NCBI RefSeq assembly: GCF_022829345.1
Contig: NZ_JAKSXV010000098.1
Location: 62,001-126,000 of the forward strand
Source of the DNA: Methylobacterium sp. J-090
GTDB taxonomy: Bacteria > Pseudomonadota > Alphaproteobacteria > Rhizobiales > Beijerinckiaceae
DNA: 64,000 nucleotides
Reading direction: 5' to 3'
A program made the translations under genes and the position numbers. Numbering within the stretch: position 1 is the stretch's first letter; each line of letters starts with the position of its first letter. The notes beneath the pieces are model-generated. The model saw only the letters and a list, made by a program, of their open reading frames with translations. It was not told the DNA's origin and ran no database searches. Shown here piece by piece: positions 1 to 8,573 of this stretch.

Positions 1-906
1 GCGGATTTGTTCACCGATGCGGATCTCGCCCTCTATGCGGCGAAGGAAGCGGGGCGGAATCGCGCGACCCGTTTCGTACCCAGCCTTCGCGCGACCATCG
101 AGGACCGCGTCGCCCTCATCCGAGAGATGCGCGTGACCCTCGAGGAGGGCGGATTGGTCCCGTTCTATCAGCCCAAGGTGAAGCTCGCGACGGGTGAGGT
201 CGTCGGCTTCGAGGCCCTGGCGCGCTGGCAGCATCCGACCCGCGGTCTGCTCACGCCCGCCGCCTTCGCCGCCGTCTTCGACGATCCGGAGATCGGCATC
301 GGGGTCGGTCGCGTGCTGCGGCGACAGATCATCTCCGACGTCGCCCGCTGGATCGACCACGGCCATGATCCGGGCCGGGTCTTCCTCAACCTGTCCTCGG
401 CGCAGTTCGCGGAAGGCGACCTCGCCGAGGTCCTGCTGGCGGATATCGCCGCCGGCGGCCTCGCCCGCGACCGGATCGGCGTCGAGATCACCGAAACGGT
501 GCTGCTCGGCGGGAACGGCGATCGGGTCGGGCCTATCCTCGACGCGCTGCACGCCGCTGGTATCCGCGTCGCCTTGGACGATTTCGGGACAGGCTACGCC
601 TCGTTGACCCACCTGAAGCGGTTTCCGGTGGACGAGATCAAGATCGACCGGAGTTTCGTGCAGGATCTCGAACGTGACCCGGACGACGCCGCCATCGTTA
701 CCGCCGTTCTGCGACTCGGACGCAGCCTCTCCCTCGACGTGACGGCGGAGGGCGTCGAGACCGAAGCGCAGGCGCGACTTCTCCTCGCGGAGGGCTGCAG
801 TCACGTCCAGGGCTACCTCTACGGCCGGCCGATGCCGGGAGGGCGGGTGCCGAACTTCCTGACTCAGTCGAATGCCGGCGATGTTCCGGTTCGGGCTGAC
901 GCCTGA
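1..906 (+). CDS. GGDEF-EAL protein, C-terminal part (c-di-GMP phosphodiesterase)
   Basis: The reading frame is open from the first base, so the gene starts before the window. The first residues (DADLALYAAKEAGRNR) are the typical end of a GGDEF domain. The rest is a full EAL domain, with the signature FEALARW, then EITETVLL, DDFGTGYASL, KIDRSFV and AEGVET. All the usual metal- and substrate-binding blocks are present, so phosphodiesterase activity on cyclic di-GMP is expected. Whether the missing GGDEF half is catalytic cannot be judged. A neighbouring sulfhydrylase gene converges on it. Confidence 0.93.
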   Translation, partial: ADLFTDADLALYAAKEAGRNRATRFVPSLRATIEDRVALIREMRVTLEEGGLVPFYQPKVKLATGEVVGFEALARWQHPTRGLLTPAAFAAVFDDPEIGIGVGRVLRRQIISDVARWIDHGHDPGRVFLNLSSAQFAEGDLAEVLLADIAAGGLARDRIGVEITETVLLGGNGDRVGPILDALHAAGIRVALDDFGTGYASLTHLKRFPVDEIKIDRSFVQDLERDPDDAAIVTAVLRLGRSLSLDVTAEGVETEAQARLLLAEGCSHVQGYLYGRPMPGGRVPNFLTQSNAGDVPVRADA

Positions 907-934
907 CCGTGCGGGTCCCCGTCCGCGCGGCTCC

Positions 935-2230
935 TCAGCCGGTCTGCGCCAGGGCCTGCGCGATGTCGGCGATGAGGTCCTCGGCGTTCTCCAGGCCGAT
1001 GGAGAGGCGCACGGTCTCCGGTCCCACCATGGCGGCGGCCTTCTCGTGCGGCAGGAGCTGACGGTGCGTCGTCGTCGCCGGATGGATCGCCAGGGACTTG
1101 ATCTCGCCGATGTTGACGAGGTGCGAGATGAGCTTGAGGCCCATGATGAATTTGATCGCCGCCGGCTCGCCACCCTTGAGGGCGAAGGTGAAGATCGAGC
1201 CCGGCCCATCCGGAACGTACTTCGCGGCCAGCGCCTCGCCGGTCTGACCGGGTAGGGCAGGGTAGCTCACCCACGCGACGGCGGGATGGTCCTTCAGAAA
1301 GCCCGCCACCGTCCTGGCATTGGCGCAGTGGCGCGCCATGCGCAGCGGCAGGGTCTCGATGCCCGTGAGCGTGAGGAACGCGTTCATGGGCGAGAGGCCG
1401 GGGCCGAGCTCGCGCAGGCCGAACAAGCGGCAGGCCACGGCGAAGCTGAAATCGGGGAAGCGCTCGGTGATGACGAGGCCGTCGTAATCCTCCCACGGCT
1501 CGGCGATGAGGTTGTAGCGATCGGGTGCCGCCGCCCAGTCGAACGTTCCGGCGTCGCAGATCACGCCGCCGATGGTCTGGCCGGAGCCGCCGAGGAACTT
1601 CGAGGTCGAGTGCATGACGATGTCGGCACCGTGCTCGATGGGCCGGATCAGGGCCGGGGAGGCCAGGGTGTTGTCGACGATGAGCGGCAGCTTGTGGCGC
1701 CGCGCGACCGCGGCGATGCCGGCCAGATCCATCACGGTGGCACAGGGATTGACGATGGATTCGCAGACGATGGCCTTCGTCTCCGGCGTGATCGCCGCCT
1801 CGAAATCGGCCGGGTCGAGGCCCTTGGCGTAGAGCGCCTTCAGGTCGTAGCGCCCGTCGAGGCGGTTGATGAGGCCGAGCGAGCCGCCGAACAGGCGCGG
1901 GGAAACGACGTAGGCGTCCCCGCTCTTCATCAGCGTCATCAGGATGAGCAGGAGAGCGGACTGGCCGGACGAGACCGCCACGGCGGAGGTGGCCCCCTCC
2001 AGGGCGGCGACGCGGCGCTCAAGGGCGGCCACCGTCGGGTTCGAGCCGCGCGAGTACGAGAAGCCGGTGCGGCGCATGGCGAAGATGTCCGCCGCCTGCT
2101 CCGTCGACTCGAAGACGAAGCCGTTGGTGAAGTAGATCGGCTGCACCCGGGCGCCCGTGGCGGGGTCGGGGGCCGCGCCGGCATGGATGGCGGCGGTGGC
2201 GAAGCGCTGGGGTCTGGTCTCGGTGGCCAT
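935..2230 (-). CDS. O-acetylhomoserine sulfhydrylase family PLP enzyme (paralog 1)
   Basis: Cys/Met-metabolism PLP enzyme of 431 residues. It carries the phosphate-binding Gly/Ser segment (AVSSGQSALL), the PLP aspartate in LIVDNTLASP and the PLP lysine in MHSTSKFLGGSGQ. The length and the [16 protein letters not shown] block fit O-acetylhomoserine aminocarboxypropyltransferase (MetY), which makes homocysteine from O-acetylhomoserine and sulfide. It is a divergent paralog of the gene at 2842-4122. The 29-base gap to the response regulator upstream suggests cotranscription. Substrate preference between the two paralogs cannot be assigned from sequence; cystathionine gamma-synthase activity is less likely. 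Confidence 0.88.
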   Translation of the reverse strand: MATETRPQRFATAAIHAGAAPDPATGARVQPIYFTNGFVFESTEQAADIFAMRRTGFSYSRGSNPTVAALERRVAALEGATSAVAVSSGQSALLLILMTLMKSGDAYVVSPRLFGGSLGLINRLDGRYDLKALYAKGLDPADFEAAITPETKAIVCESIVNPCATVMDLAGIAAVARRHKLPLIVDNTLASPALIRPIEHGADIVMHSTSKFLGGSGQTIGGVICDAGTFDWAAAPDRYNLIAEPWEDYDGLVITERFPDFSFAVACRLFGLRELGPGLSPMNAFLTLTGIETLPLRMARHCANARTVAGFLKDHPAVAWVSYPALPGQTGEALAAKYVPDGPGSIFTFALKGGEPAAIKFIMGLKLISHLVNIGEIKSLAIHPATTTHRQLLPHEKAAAMVGPETVRLSIGLENAEDLIADIAQALAQTG

Positions 2231-2259
2231 GGGGCCTTTTCTCGAAGTCTGACAGGGAG

Positions 2260-2643
2260 TTAGGCGGCCCGGTGCACGAAGGCGCGCAGGGTCCGCACGA
2301 GGGTCGAGGGTTCGTAGGGCTTCGGGATGAACCGGGCCCCGTCCGGCATGTCGTGCGGGCCGGGCGTGCCCATGCCGGAGACGACGAGGACGGGGATGTC
2401 GGGCCAGCGATGGGCCACGAGGCGGGCCAGCGCGAAGCCGTCCATGGAGCCGCGCGGCATGTCGACATCGGTCATCAGGACGCCGACATCGTCGCGATTC
2501 TCCAGCACCGTCAAGGCCTTGTCGGCGTGGCTCGCCTCCACCACGGCGAAGCCCGCATCCGACAGGGTATCGGCCGCCTCCATCAGGAGCAGGCCGTCGT
2601 CTTCGACGAGGAGCACGACGGGGCGGTCTGGGGAGTGCGTCAT
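2260..2643 (-). CDS. single-domain response regulator (CheY-like)
   Basis: A receiver domain alone, 127 residues from the first ATG. The acidic pair is in LLVEDDGLL, the phosphoacceptor aspartate in LMTDVDMP, and the conserved lysine in RFIPKPYEP. No output domain follows, so it probably acts through a partner protein or as a phosphate sink. A TTG at 2667 would add eight residues; the ATG at 2643 is preferred, although neither start has a strong ribosome-binding site. It lies between two sulfhydrylase genes on the same strand, but a functional link is only positional. Confidence 0.85.
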   Translation of the reverse strand: MTHSPDRPVVLLVEDDGLLLMEAADTLSDAGFAVVEASHADKALTVLENRDDVGVLMTDVDMPRGSMDGFALARLVAHRWPDIPVLVVSGMGTPGPHDMPDGARFIPKPYEPSTLVRTLRAFVHRAA

Positions 2644-2841
2644 CGGCGGCCGGACGATCTCGCGCAACGGGGTGGTTGGGGCCTATTCCCCGCCATCCAT
2701 GCCGTCAACAACGGGCCCCGGACCGGGATCGTTTCACCGGCGCGGGTATGACGCGGCGCGCCGGCGCGCGGCCTCACGCGCCGAGGCCCCGTCCGGTCCA
2801 CGCCCCGGCGCGCGCCGGCCCATCGCTCCGGCGCGCCGGGA

Positions 2842-4122
2842 TCACGCCGAGAGCGCCGCATCGAGGTCCTCGATCAGGTCGGCCGGGTCCTCGAGGCCGA
2901 TGGACAGGCGCACCACCTCCGGTCCGGCGCCGGCCGAAATTTTCTGGGGATCGGTGAGCTGGCGGTGAGTGGTGGAGGCGGGGTGGATCACCAGGGACCG
3001 GGTGTCGCCGATATTGGCCAGATGCGAGAACAGCTGCAGGTTCGACACCAGCTTGACGCCGGCCTCGTAGCCGCCCTTGAGGCCGAGGGTGAAGACGGCG
3101 CCGGAGCCCAGCGGCGCGTAGCGCCGGGCGAGCCCGTGGTAGCGGTCGCTCTCCAGGCCCGGATAGCTCACCCAATCCACGGCGGCATGGCGCGAGAGGT
3201 GCGTGGCGATCGCCAGCGCGTTGTCGCAGTGGCGCTGCATCCGGAGCGGCAGAGTCTCGATGCCGTTGAGGATGAGGAAGGCGTTGAAGGGGGCCAGCGC
3301 CGGCCCGAGGTCGCGCAGGCCCAGCACCCGGATCGCGATGGCGAAGGCGAAGTTGCCGAAGGTCTCGGAGAGCACCATCCCGGCATATTCCGGCCGGGGC
3401 TGCGACAGGGCCGGGTAGCGGTCGTCGCCGGCCCAGTTGAACGTGCCGCCATCGACCACGAGGCCGCCGATGGAATTGCCGTGGCCCCCGAGGAACTTCG
3501 TCGCCGAGTGCACGACGATGTCGGCGCCGTGCTCGAACGGGCGGATGAGGTACGGCGTCGCCATGGTGTTGTCGACGACCAGCGGAATGTTGTGCCGCTT
3601 GGCGATGGCCGAGAGCGCCGCGATGTCGGTGATCACGCCGCCCGGATTGGCGATGGACTCGCAGAAGATCGCGCGGGTGCGGGGCGTGATGGCGCGCTCG
3701 AACGACGACGGATCGTCGGTGTCGGCCCAGACCACGTTCCAGCCGAAGTTCTTGTAGGCGTGATTGAACTGGTTGATCGAGCCGCCGTAGAGCTTGTCGG
3801 CCGCGATGAACTCGTCGCCCGGCTGCATCAGGGCGTTCATGGTCAGGAACTCGGCGGCGTGGCCCGAGGCGACGGCCACCGCCGCCGTGCCGCCTTCCAG
3901 CGCCGCGATGCGCTCCTCCAGCACGGCGTTGGTCGGGTTGGTGATGCGCGAATAGATGTTGCCGAAGGCCTGGAGACCGAACAGCGAGGCGGCGTGGTCG
4001 ACGTCGTCGAACACGAACGACGCCGTCTGGTAGATCGGGGTTGCCCGCGCGCCCGTGGACTTGTCGGGGGCGGCGCCGGCGTGGATCGCCAGGGTGTTGA
4101 AGCCGGGCAGGCGGTCGGTCAT
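2842..4122 (-). CDS. metY: O-acetylhomoserine sulfhydrylase (paralog 2)
   Basis: PLP-dependent MetY-type enzyme of 426 residues. The PLP lysine is in [16 protein letters not shown], the cofactor aspartate in VVDNTMATP, and the active-site tyrosine region in [10 protein letters not shown]. It catalyses direct sulfhydrylation of O-acetylhomoserine to homocysteine in the cytosol. The frame runs upstream to 4158, but GGAGGA lies just before the ATG at 4122, so that start was chosen. Its divergent neighbour is the DUF3140-like gene. I looked for a SAM-II-like leader in the ~200 bases upstream and saw none. Confidence 0.9.
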   Translation of the reverse strand: MTDRLPGFNTLAIHAGAAPDKSTGARATPIYQTASFVFDDVDHAASLFGLQAFGNIYSRITNPTNAVLEERIAALEGGTAAVAVASGHAAEFLTMNALMQPGDEFIAADKLYGGSINQFNHAYKNFGWNVVWADTDDPSSFERAITPRTRAIFCESIANPGGVITDIAALSAIAKRHNIPLVVDNTMATPYLIRPFEHGADIVVHSATKFLGGHGNSIGGLVVDGGTFNWAGDDRYPALSQPRPEYAGMVLSETFGNFAFAIAIRVLGLRDLGPALAPFNAFLILNGIETLPLRMQRHCDNALAIATHLSRHAAVDWVSYPGLESDRYHGLARRYAPLGSGAVFTLGLKGGYEAGVKLVSNLQLFSHLANIGDTRSLVIHPASTTHRQLTDPQKISAGAGPEVVRLSIGLEDPADLIEDLDAALSA

Positions 4123-4340
4123 GGAATCCTCCAGGGGCCGGCGGGCCCACATCGGCACCGTTCTAGCGCCGGCACCGTTGTCAGCGGAAGGGGCCCCCTG
4201 GCCCTGTTCCGCTTAAACGAACATCCGTTCTTTGTAGCGGACGAGCGCCCGAGGTCAAGCGCGGGACGGCCCCGGCACGGAACCCGCCCCCCTGCGTGTG
4301 CGTGATGACCATCAGACGCGCGTACCCGGGAGTTTTCGCG

Positions 4341-4688
4341 ATGGCCGAGCATGACGACGAGACCACGTGGACGGACTTCAAGGCGGCCGTGAACATGACC
4401 GCCTCCGCGTTGGAAAAATTCCTCGCCACCGATGACAGCCAAGCCGTCGGCCAGAAAGCGCAAGGCAAAGGTGAATCCACCGGCCACGCCTCCGGCCGCC
4501 GCATCGTCGACCTGCTCCACACCAAGAAGGCCGACCTCACGGAGGACGACTACGCCCACATGCGCAAGGTCGTGGCTTACGTGAAGCGCCACCTGAAGCA
4601 GGGCGGCCCCGACGACAAGGACGCCGTGAAGGACTCGCCCTGGCGCCTGTCGCTGATGAACTGGGGGCATGATCCACTGAAGGAGTGA
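4341..4688 (+). CDS. DUF3140-like small protein
   Basis: 115 residues, acidic to neutral and without signal or membrane segment. The blocks AVNMTASALEKFL, GESTGHASGRRIVDLL, DLTEDDYAHMRKVVAYVKRHL and SLMNWGHDPLK match what I recall of the DUF3140 family, a set of small bacterial proteins of unknown function common in actinobacteria and in Methylobacterium. The start at 4341 follows a GGGAG-like site; an upstream in-frame ATG at 4296 would add 15 arginine-rich residues that do not look native. It is divergent from metY. Confidence 0.75.
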   Translation: MAEHDDETTWTDFKAAVNMTASALEKFLATDDSQAVGQKAQGKGESTGHASGRRIVDLLHTKKADLTEDDYAHMRKVVAYVKRHLKQGGPDDKDAVKDSPWRLSLMNWGHDPLKE

Positions 4689-5202
4689 TCGTCTCGGGGT
4701 GCGATCCGACCGGGCGCGTGTTGCCCCGCCCCATGGTGATCGCCCACGGACAGCGCGGGTTCCCTCACCCTTGAGGCAGGGGGATCTCAGTTGAATTGTC
4801 TCAAAACTCGGACGGAGGTCAGAGCGCTTGGCATGACCGCGACAGGCTCCCTCTCCTGGAAGGAGAGGGTTGGGGTGAGGTGTGGGACATCTTCGGAGAA
4901 CCCACACACCTCACCCTGTCCCTCTCCTTCCAGGAGAGGGGACCCGTGCTGCTCGCGTGTTGGGGACATGCCGTCATCCAGAAGGAGAATGGGCCGGTCG
5001 CGAGACATCTGCGATCGCCCTGCCCGGAAGGAGAGAGAGCTCCGCCGGGCTCTGCGTCGACCCATCGTGGCTTTCGAACCCCGTCCCCGGACCGATGCGC
5101 CAGGAACGACCGGTCATCGAGCAAGTTCGTCCGCCGGGGGCCGAGTCGATCACCTCCATTCCTCGCTAGGCACCCCCGAAAAGCTTCGCTACAGCGGCGG
5201 CC
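4689..5202. other. gap between DUF3140-like gene and transporter
   Basis: About 510 bases without a convincing gene. It holds palindromic repeat copy 1 (4839-4946). The remaining ORFs are arginine-rich shadows of GC-rich DNA. Confidence 0.5.
4839..4946 (+). repeat. 108-bp compound palindromic repeat, copy 1
   Basis: Two long inverted arms (about 4849-4886 and 4907-4941) each contain an inner palindrome, CTCTCCT-gga-AGGAGAG, joined to a GGGTGAGGTGTG-type segment. The whole can fold into a cruciform or double hairpin. The unit is almost identical to the reverse complement of 9555-9663, flanks included (GCGACAGGCTC on one side, GGGGACCCG on the other). The main differences are in the central loop. 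It is probably a dispersed REP/MITE-like element; no ORF lies inside it. Confidence 0.85.
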
Positions 5203-6489
5203 ATGCGCCCCGTCAGCCCGCCCCCCTCCGTCTCCGCCGCGCGGATTCTCATCGCCAGCTTCGTCGGCACGGCGATCGAGTTCTACGACTTCTACGTCTA
5301 CGCCACCGCCGCCGCCCTGGTGATCGGGCCGATCTTCTTTCCGCCCGGCGATCCGGCGGTGCAGACGCTGGCGGCGTTCGCGACCTTCTCCATTGCGTTC
5401 ATCGCCCGGCCGCTGGGCGCCGCGTTCTTCGGGCACTTTGGCGACCGGGTCGGGCGGAAAGCCACCCTGGTGGCCTCGCTGATGATCATGGGCCTGTCGA
5501 CGGTGCTCATCGGCTGCCTGCCGACCTACGCCACCGCCGGCTGGTGGGCGCCGCTGGCGCTGTGCGTCCTGCGCTTCGGCCAGGGCCTGGGCTTCGGTGG
5601 CGAATGGGGCGGGGCGGCGTTGCTCGCCGTGGAGAACGCGCCGCCGGGCCGCCGTGCCCTCTACGGCATTTTTCCGCAGCTCGGGGCGCCGGTGGGCTTC
5701 ATCACCGCCAATCTGGGGTTTTTGGGCTTGGCCCTGGCGCTCAGCCCCGAGGATTTTCAGGCCTGGGGCTGGCGCATCCCGTTCCTGGCGAGCGCCGCCC
5801 TCGTCGGCGTCGGGCTCTACGTCCGCCTGAAGCTCACCGAGACCCCGGTGTTCAAGGCCGCCCTCGAACAGGCCGCCCCCGAGCGCGTGCCGCTCGCGGT
5901 GATTTTTTCGAAGTACCTCCGCGCGACCCTGCTCGGCACCTTCGCCATGGTGGCCTGCTACGCGGTGTTCTACCTCTCCACCGTGTTCGCCCTCAGCTAC
6001 GGCGTTTCGACCCTGGGCTTCACCCGGCCGACCTTCCTGCTGTTCGAGTGCGTCGCCGTGCTGTTCATGGCTTTGGGCATCCCGCTCTCCGGCTGGGCCG
6101 CCGATGCTTACGGCCGCCGCCCCGTCCTCCTCTCCGGCCTCGCCTTCACGGCCAGCCTCGGCCTGCTCATGGGCCCCATGCTCGGCAGCGGCCAGGGCGG
6201 CCTCGTCCTCGGTTTTTTGTGTTTGGGCCTGTTCGCCATGGGCTGGCTGTTCGGGCCCATGGGGGCTTTGCTCCCCGAGCTGTTCCCGACGCGGGTGCGC
6301 TACACCGGGGCCTCCGTCACCTACAACCTCGCGGGGATTTTGGGCGCGTCCGCTGCGCCGTACCTGGCGCAGCGGTTGAGTGAGTGGGGTGGTGTGGGTT
6401 GGGTGGGGCTTTATTTAGCTGTGGCGGCTGGGGTTAGTTTTGGAGCTGTTTGGTTGATGGACGAGACGGGCAACGTCAGTATAAAATAA
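5203..6489 (+). CDS. MFS transporter, metabolite:H+ symporter (MHS) type
   Basis: 428 residues with about twelve hydrophobic segments. The N-terminal GTAIEFYDFYVYATAAA and the loop-2 motif GHFGDRVGRKATL are characteristic of the MHS family (proline/betaine, shikimate, alpha-ketoglutarate uptake). FGGEWGGAALLAVENAP and the second-half motif GWAADAYGRRPVLL also fit. Substrate cannot be predicted. The ribosome-binding site is weak. From about 6400 the codons become T-rich (TTA, GTT, TTT), unlike the rest of the gene, and the C-terminus ends in ETGNVSIK just as the AT-rich island begins, so the 3' end may have been replaced or trimmed. Confidence 0.88.
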   Translation: MRPVSPPPSVSAARILIASFVGTAIEFYDFYVYATAAALVIGPIFFPPGDPAVQTLAAFATFSIAFIARPLGAAFFGHFGDRVGRKATLVASLMIMGLSTVLIGCLPTYATAGWWAPLALCVLRFGQGLGFGGEWGGAALLAVENAPPGRRALYGIFPQLGAPVGFITANLGFLGLALALSPEDFQAWGWRIPFLASAALVGVGLYVRLKLTETPVFKAALEQAAPERVPLAVIFSKYLRATLLGTFAMVACYAVFYLSTVFALSYGVSTLGFTRPTFLLFECVAVLFMALGIPLSGWAADAYGRRPVLLSGLAFTASLGLLMGPMLGSGQGGLVLGFLCLGLFAMGWLFGPMGALLPELFPTRVRYTGASVTYNLAGILGASAAPYLAQRLSEWGGVGWVGLYLAVAAGVSFGAVWLMDETGNVSIK

Positions 6490-6510
6490 TGCTCGGTTAG
6501 ATTAAAAAGT

Positions 6511-6539
6511 TTGTCAATAAACTGTTTTTGTGCAATAAT
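6511..6539 (+). promoter_or_regulatory. possible sigma-70-like promoter for retron
   Basis: TTGTCA and AATAAT are separated by 17 bases. They lie in the AT-rich leader about 165 bases before the retron ncRNA. AT-rich DNA produces such matches by chance, and nothing else supports it. Confidence 0.3.
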
Positions 6540-6702
6540 ACTTGTAAAAATTCTGCCTGATGTAAATTATATCTTGAGGGGCATTTTCCTCCAAAAAAGT
6601 GAGATATCGAGAATTATTACCAACTCTCAACAAAAATGGTTTCGATAGTGGGATATATGTTTTGTAATAGACTTACTCGCTTGAAAGGGCTATCCGTTGT
6701 AC

Positions 6703-6831
6703 GGGCTTGTAGGCAGATTCGTTGCTATGTTTCGTAGCAAGTAACATAAATGGCGGGGGCATCGCCTCCGTGACTCGTGGCTTCGATGACCTTCGACTGT
6801 CATCCTGTGCATAGAGAGTGCCTACAAGCCC
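6703..6831 (+). ncRNA. retron msr-msd noncoding RNA
   Basis: A perfect 13-nt inverted repeat, GGGCTTGTAGGCA at 6703-6715 and TGCCTACAAGCCC at 6819-6831, has the position and role of retron a1/a2, placed directly before the reverse transcriptase. Inside it are three hairpins. TTGCTA-loop-TAGCAA (6722-6740) is the msr-type stem. CGGGGGC-atc-GCCTCCG near 6754-6770 contains a G-T pair. GATGAC-loop-GTCATC (6785-6804) is probably in msd. At about 130 nt the RNA is compact for a retron. The branching guanosine and the msr/msd boundary are not resolved from sequence; G residues just after a1 are the candidates. Confidence 0.8.
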
Positions 6832-6834
6832 ACA

Positions 6835-8562
6835 ATGTCAAACGGACAGTTAGACCGGCTGAAAAATGCCCAAGGGAAGCTTGGGCTAGCTATGGCCCTT
6901 GGCGTTCCACTCCGCCAATTGACCCGAGCAGTCTATGGGATACCTATTCCAAACCGCTATACGGTTTTTGAAATCCGAAAATCCTCAGGTGGTAGTAGGA
7001 TAATCCATGTTCCGCATAGAGAAATCAAGTTCGTACAGAAGTCACTCGCTCAACTTTTACAGTCTTGCTTGAGCGAAATCGAAACTAGGAATGGTGTGAA
7101 GCACCCTGTATCCCATGGGTTTCATCCAAAGCGTTCAATTTTTTCGAACGCTTGGCCTCACCGTAATAAAAACTATGTGATGAATCTTGATCTCGAAGAC
7201 TTTTTTCATTCAATTCATTTTGGAAGGGTTTACGGCTACTTCGAAAAAAATAATGATTTTTTGTTGAATCCCAAAGTTGCAAATCTGATTGCAAATATAT
7301 CCTGTCATCGAAACGATGTAGGGGGAACTTTTCTTCCGCAAGGAAGTCCCTGTTCTCCTGTAATTTCAAATCTTATCGCCCGCCCCTTGGACTCGAAGCT
7401 TCGAATTTTCGCGAAAGAAAATAAATGTCGGTATACTCGGTATGCTGATGATATTACATTTTCGACCAATTTGGATAATTTCCCGGAAAGTATTGCTTTA
7501 TTAGATTCGGTAAAGAAATACTGGGTAGTAGGATCGGGTACGACAAAGATTATTACCAAAAGTGGTTTCAGACTAAATCTTGGTAAGACGCGCATGAGCG
7601 TTGCCGGGACACGCCAGATGGTGACAGGCTTAGTAGTAAATAGACAAGTAAGTGTTAATAAAACGACGTATAAATGGGCGCGGGCAGCGTCAGATCGACT
7701 GTTTAAGGAGGGCGTAGCGTTTAAGCGAGATCCTTCAACCGCCAGCATTCATACTACGGATCGGCAGGTAACAATCGCTCAGCTTATAGGGCAAGTAAAC
7801 CACATATGTCATGCAAGGCGAAAGTCTAATATACCATTGCTGCATTCGCGTGATATGGTGGGCCCCGAGCTCTTATATCGAAGATTAACCTACTATGATA
7901 GATTTTTTTCCAATAAGAATACACTAATAATATGTGAGGGAGAAACTGATAATATTTATCTTAAAATTGCACTAAAGAAATTTGGTGCAAATTTCAAGAA
8001 TTTATATAATCACGTCGATGATAAGGCAACTGTTCAATTGCTCAATATTACGACTCATGTTACTTCTTACACTGCGCTAAATGGTGGGTCCGATCAGCAA
8101 AAATCTTTCTTACAAAATTTTGATAACGACATGAGAATCGTGAAAGATCGATGGGCTGATAAGCCTGTTATTCTACTTGGTGACAACGACAGCGGTGCCA
8201 ATGCTATCATGCAGATTTTACGTGGCAAATCTATTATTGCTGGAGATATAAAGACTGCTCAATTTACCCATTATATAAAAAATTTGTATGTCATTTTTAC
8301 TCCTGTTACCTCCAAAACCGACAACTCGATGATTGAAGATTTTCTTGACCCAAAAGCGTCGAAAGCAATTTTGGGTGGCAAAAGCTTCCACCTGGGTGGG
8401 AAGGGTTTTGACGAAAAAAAACATTATGGAAAAAAGGCGCTGGCCGAGCACGTAAAAGAGAATGCAGATAAATATGATTTCTCAAGTTTCAACAGCATTC
8501 TTAAAAGATTAGACTTGGCAGTTGGGGATTATGCCGAGCGTTTAGCTCGATCCATGGCGTAG
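6835..8562 (+). CDS. retron reverse transcriptase fused to C-terminal Toprim domain
   Basis: 575 residues. Residues 1-300 are a retron RT: the retron NAxxH motif (NAWPH, 105-109), LPQGSPCSPVISNL, the catalytic YADD at 203-206 and the VTG motif at 263-265 that recognises the ncRNA. Residues ~360-540 look like a Toprim nuclease domain, with ICEGETDNIYLK (E368), LLGDNDSGA (D450/D452) and a downstream EDFLDP. This is the architecture described for retron Ec67 (Retron-Eco2), a single-gene anti-phage retron whose effector is fused to the RT. The ATG lies 3 bases after a2, with no clear Shine-Dalgarno. Base composition is strongly AT-rich against its neighbours, which indicates horizontal transfer. 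Defence function is inferred. Confidence 0.93.
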   Translation: MSNGQLDRLKNAQGKLGLAMALGVPLRQLTRAVYGIPIPNRYTVFEIRKSSGGSRIIHVPHREIKFVQKSLAQLLQSCLSEIETRNGVKHPVSHGFHPKRSIFSNAWPHRNKNYVMNLDLEDFFHSIHFGRVYGYFEKNNDFLLNPKVANLIANISCHRNDVGGTFLPQGSPCSPVISNLIARPLDSKLRIFAKENKCRYTRYADDITFSTNLDNFPESIALLDSVKKYWVVGSGTTKIITKSGFRLNLGKTRMSVAGTRQMVTGLVVNRQVSVNKTTYKWARAASDRLFKEGVAFKRDPSTASIHTTDRQVTIAQLIGQVNHICHARRKSNIPLLHSRDMVGPELLYRRLTYYDRFFSNKNTLIICEGETDNIYLKIALKKFGANFKNLYNHVDDKATVQLLNITTHVTSYTALNGGSDQQKSFLQNFDNDMRIVKDRWADKPVILLGDNDSGANAIMQILRGKSIIAGDIKTAQFTHYIKNLYVIFTPVTSKTDNSMIEDFLDPKASKAILGGKSFHLGGKGFDEKKHYGKKALAEHVKENADKYDFSSFNSILKRLDLAVGDYAERLARSMA

Positions 8563-8573
8563 TCAAACTCAAA

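Noticed and set aside
4123-4340. SAM-II riboswitch upstream of metY
   Set aside because: Expected in Rhizobiales, but no CGCTGATTTAAC...-like core or pseudoknot was found by eye.
6577-6610. terminator after the transporter
   Set aside because: A weak GAGG/CCTC hairpin is followed by A, not T, on the plus strand, so it does not fit an intrinsic terminator.
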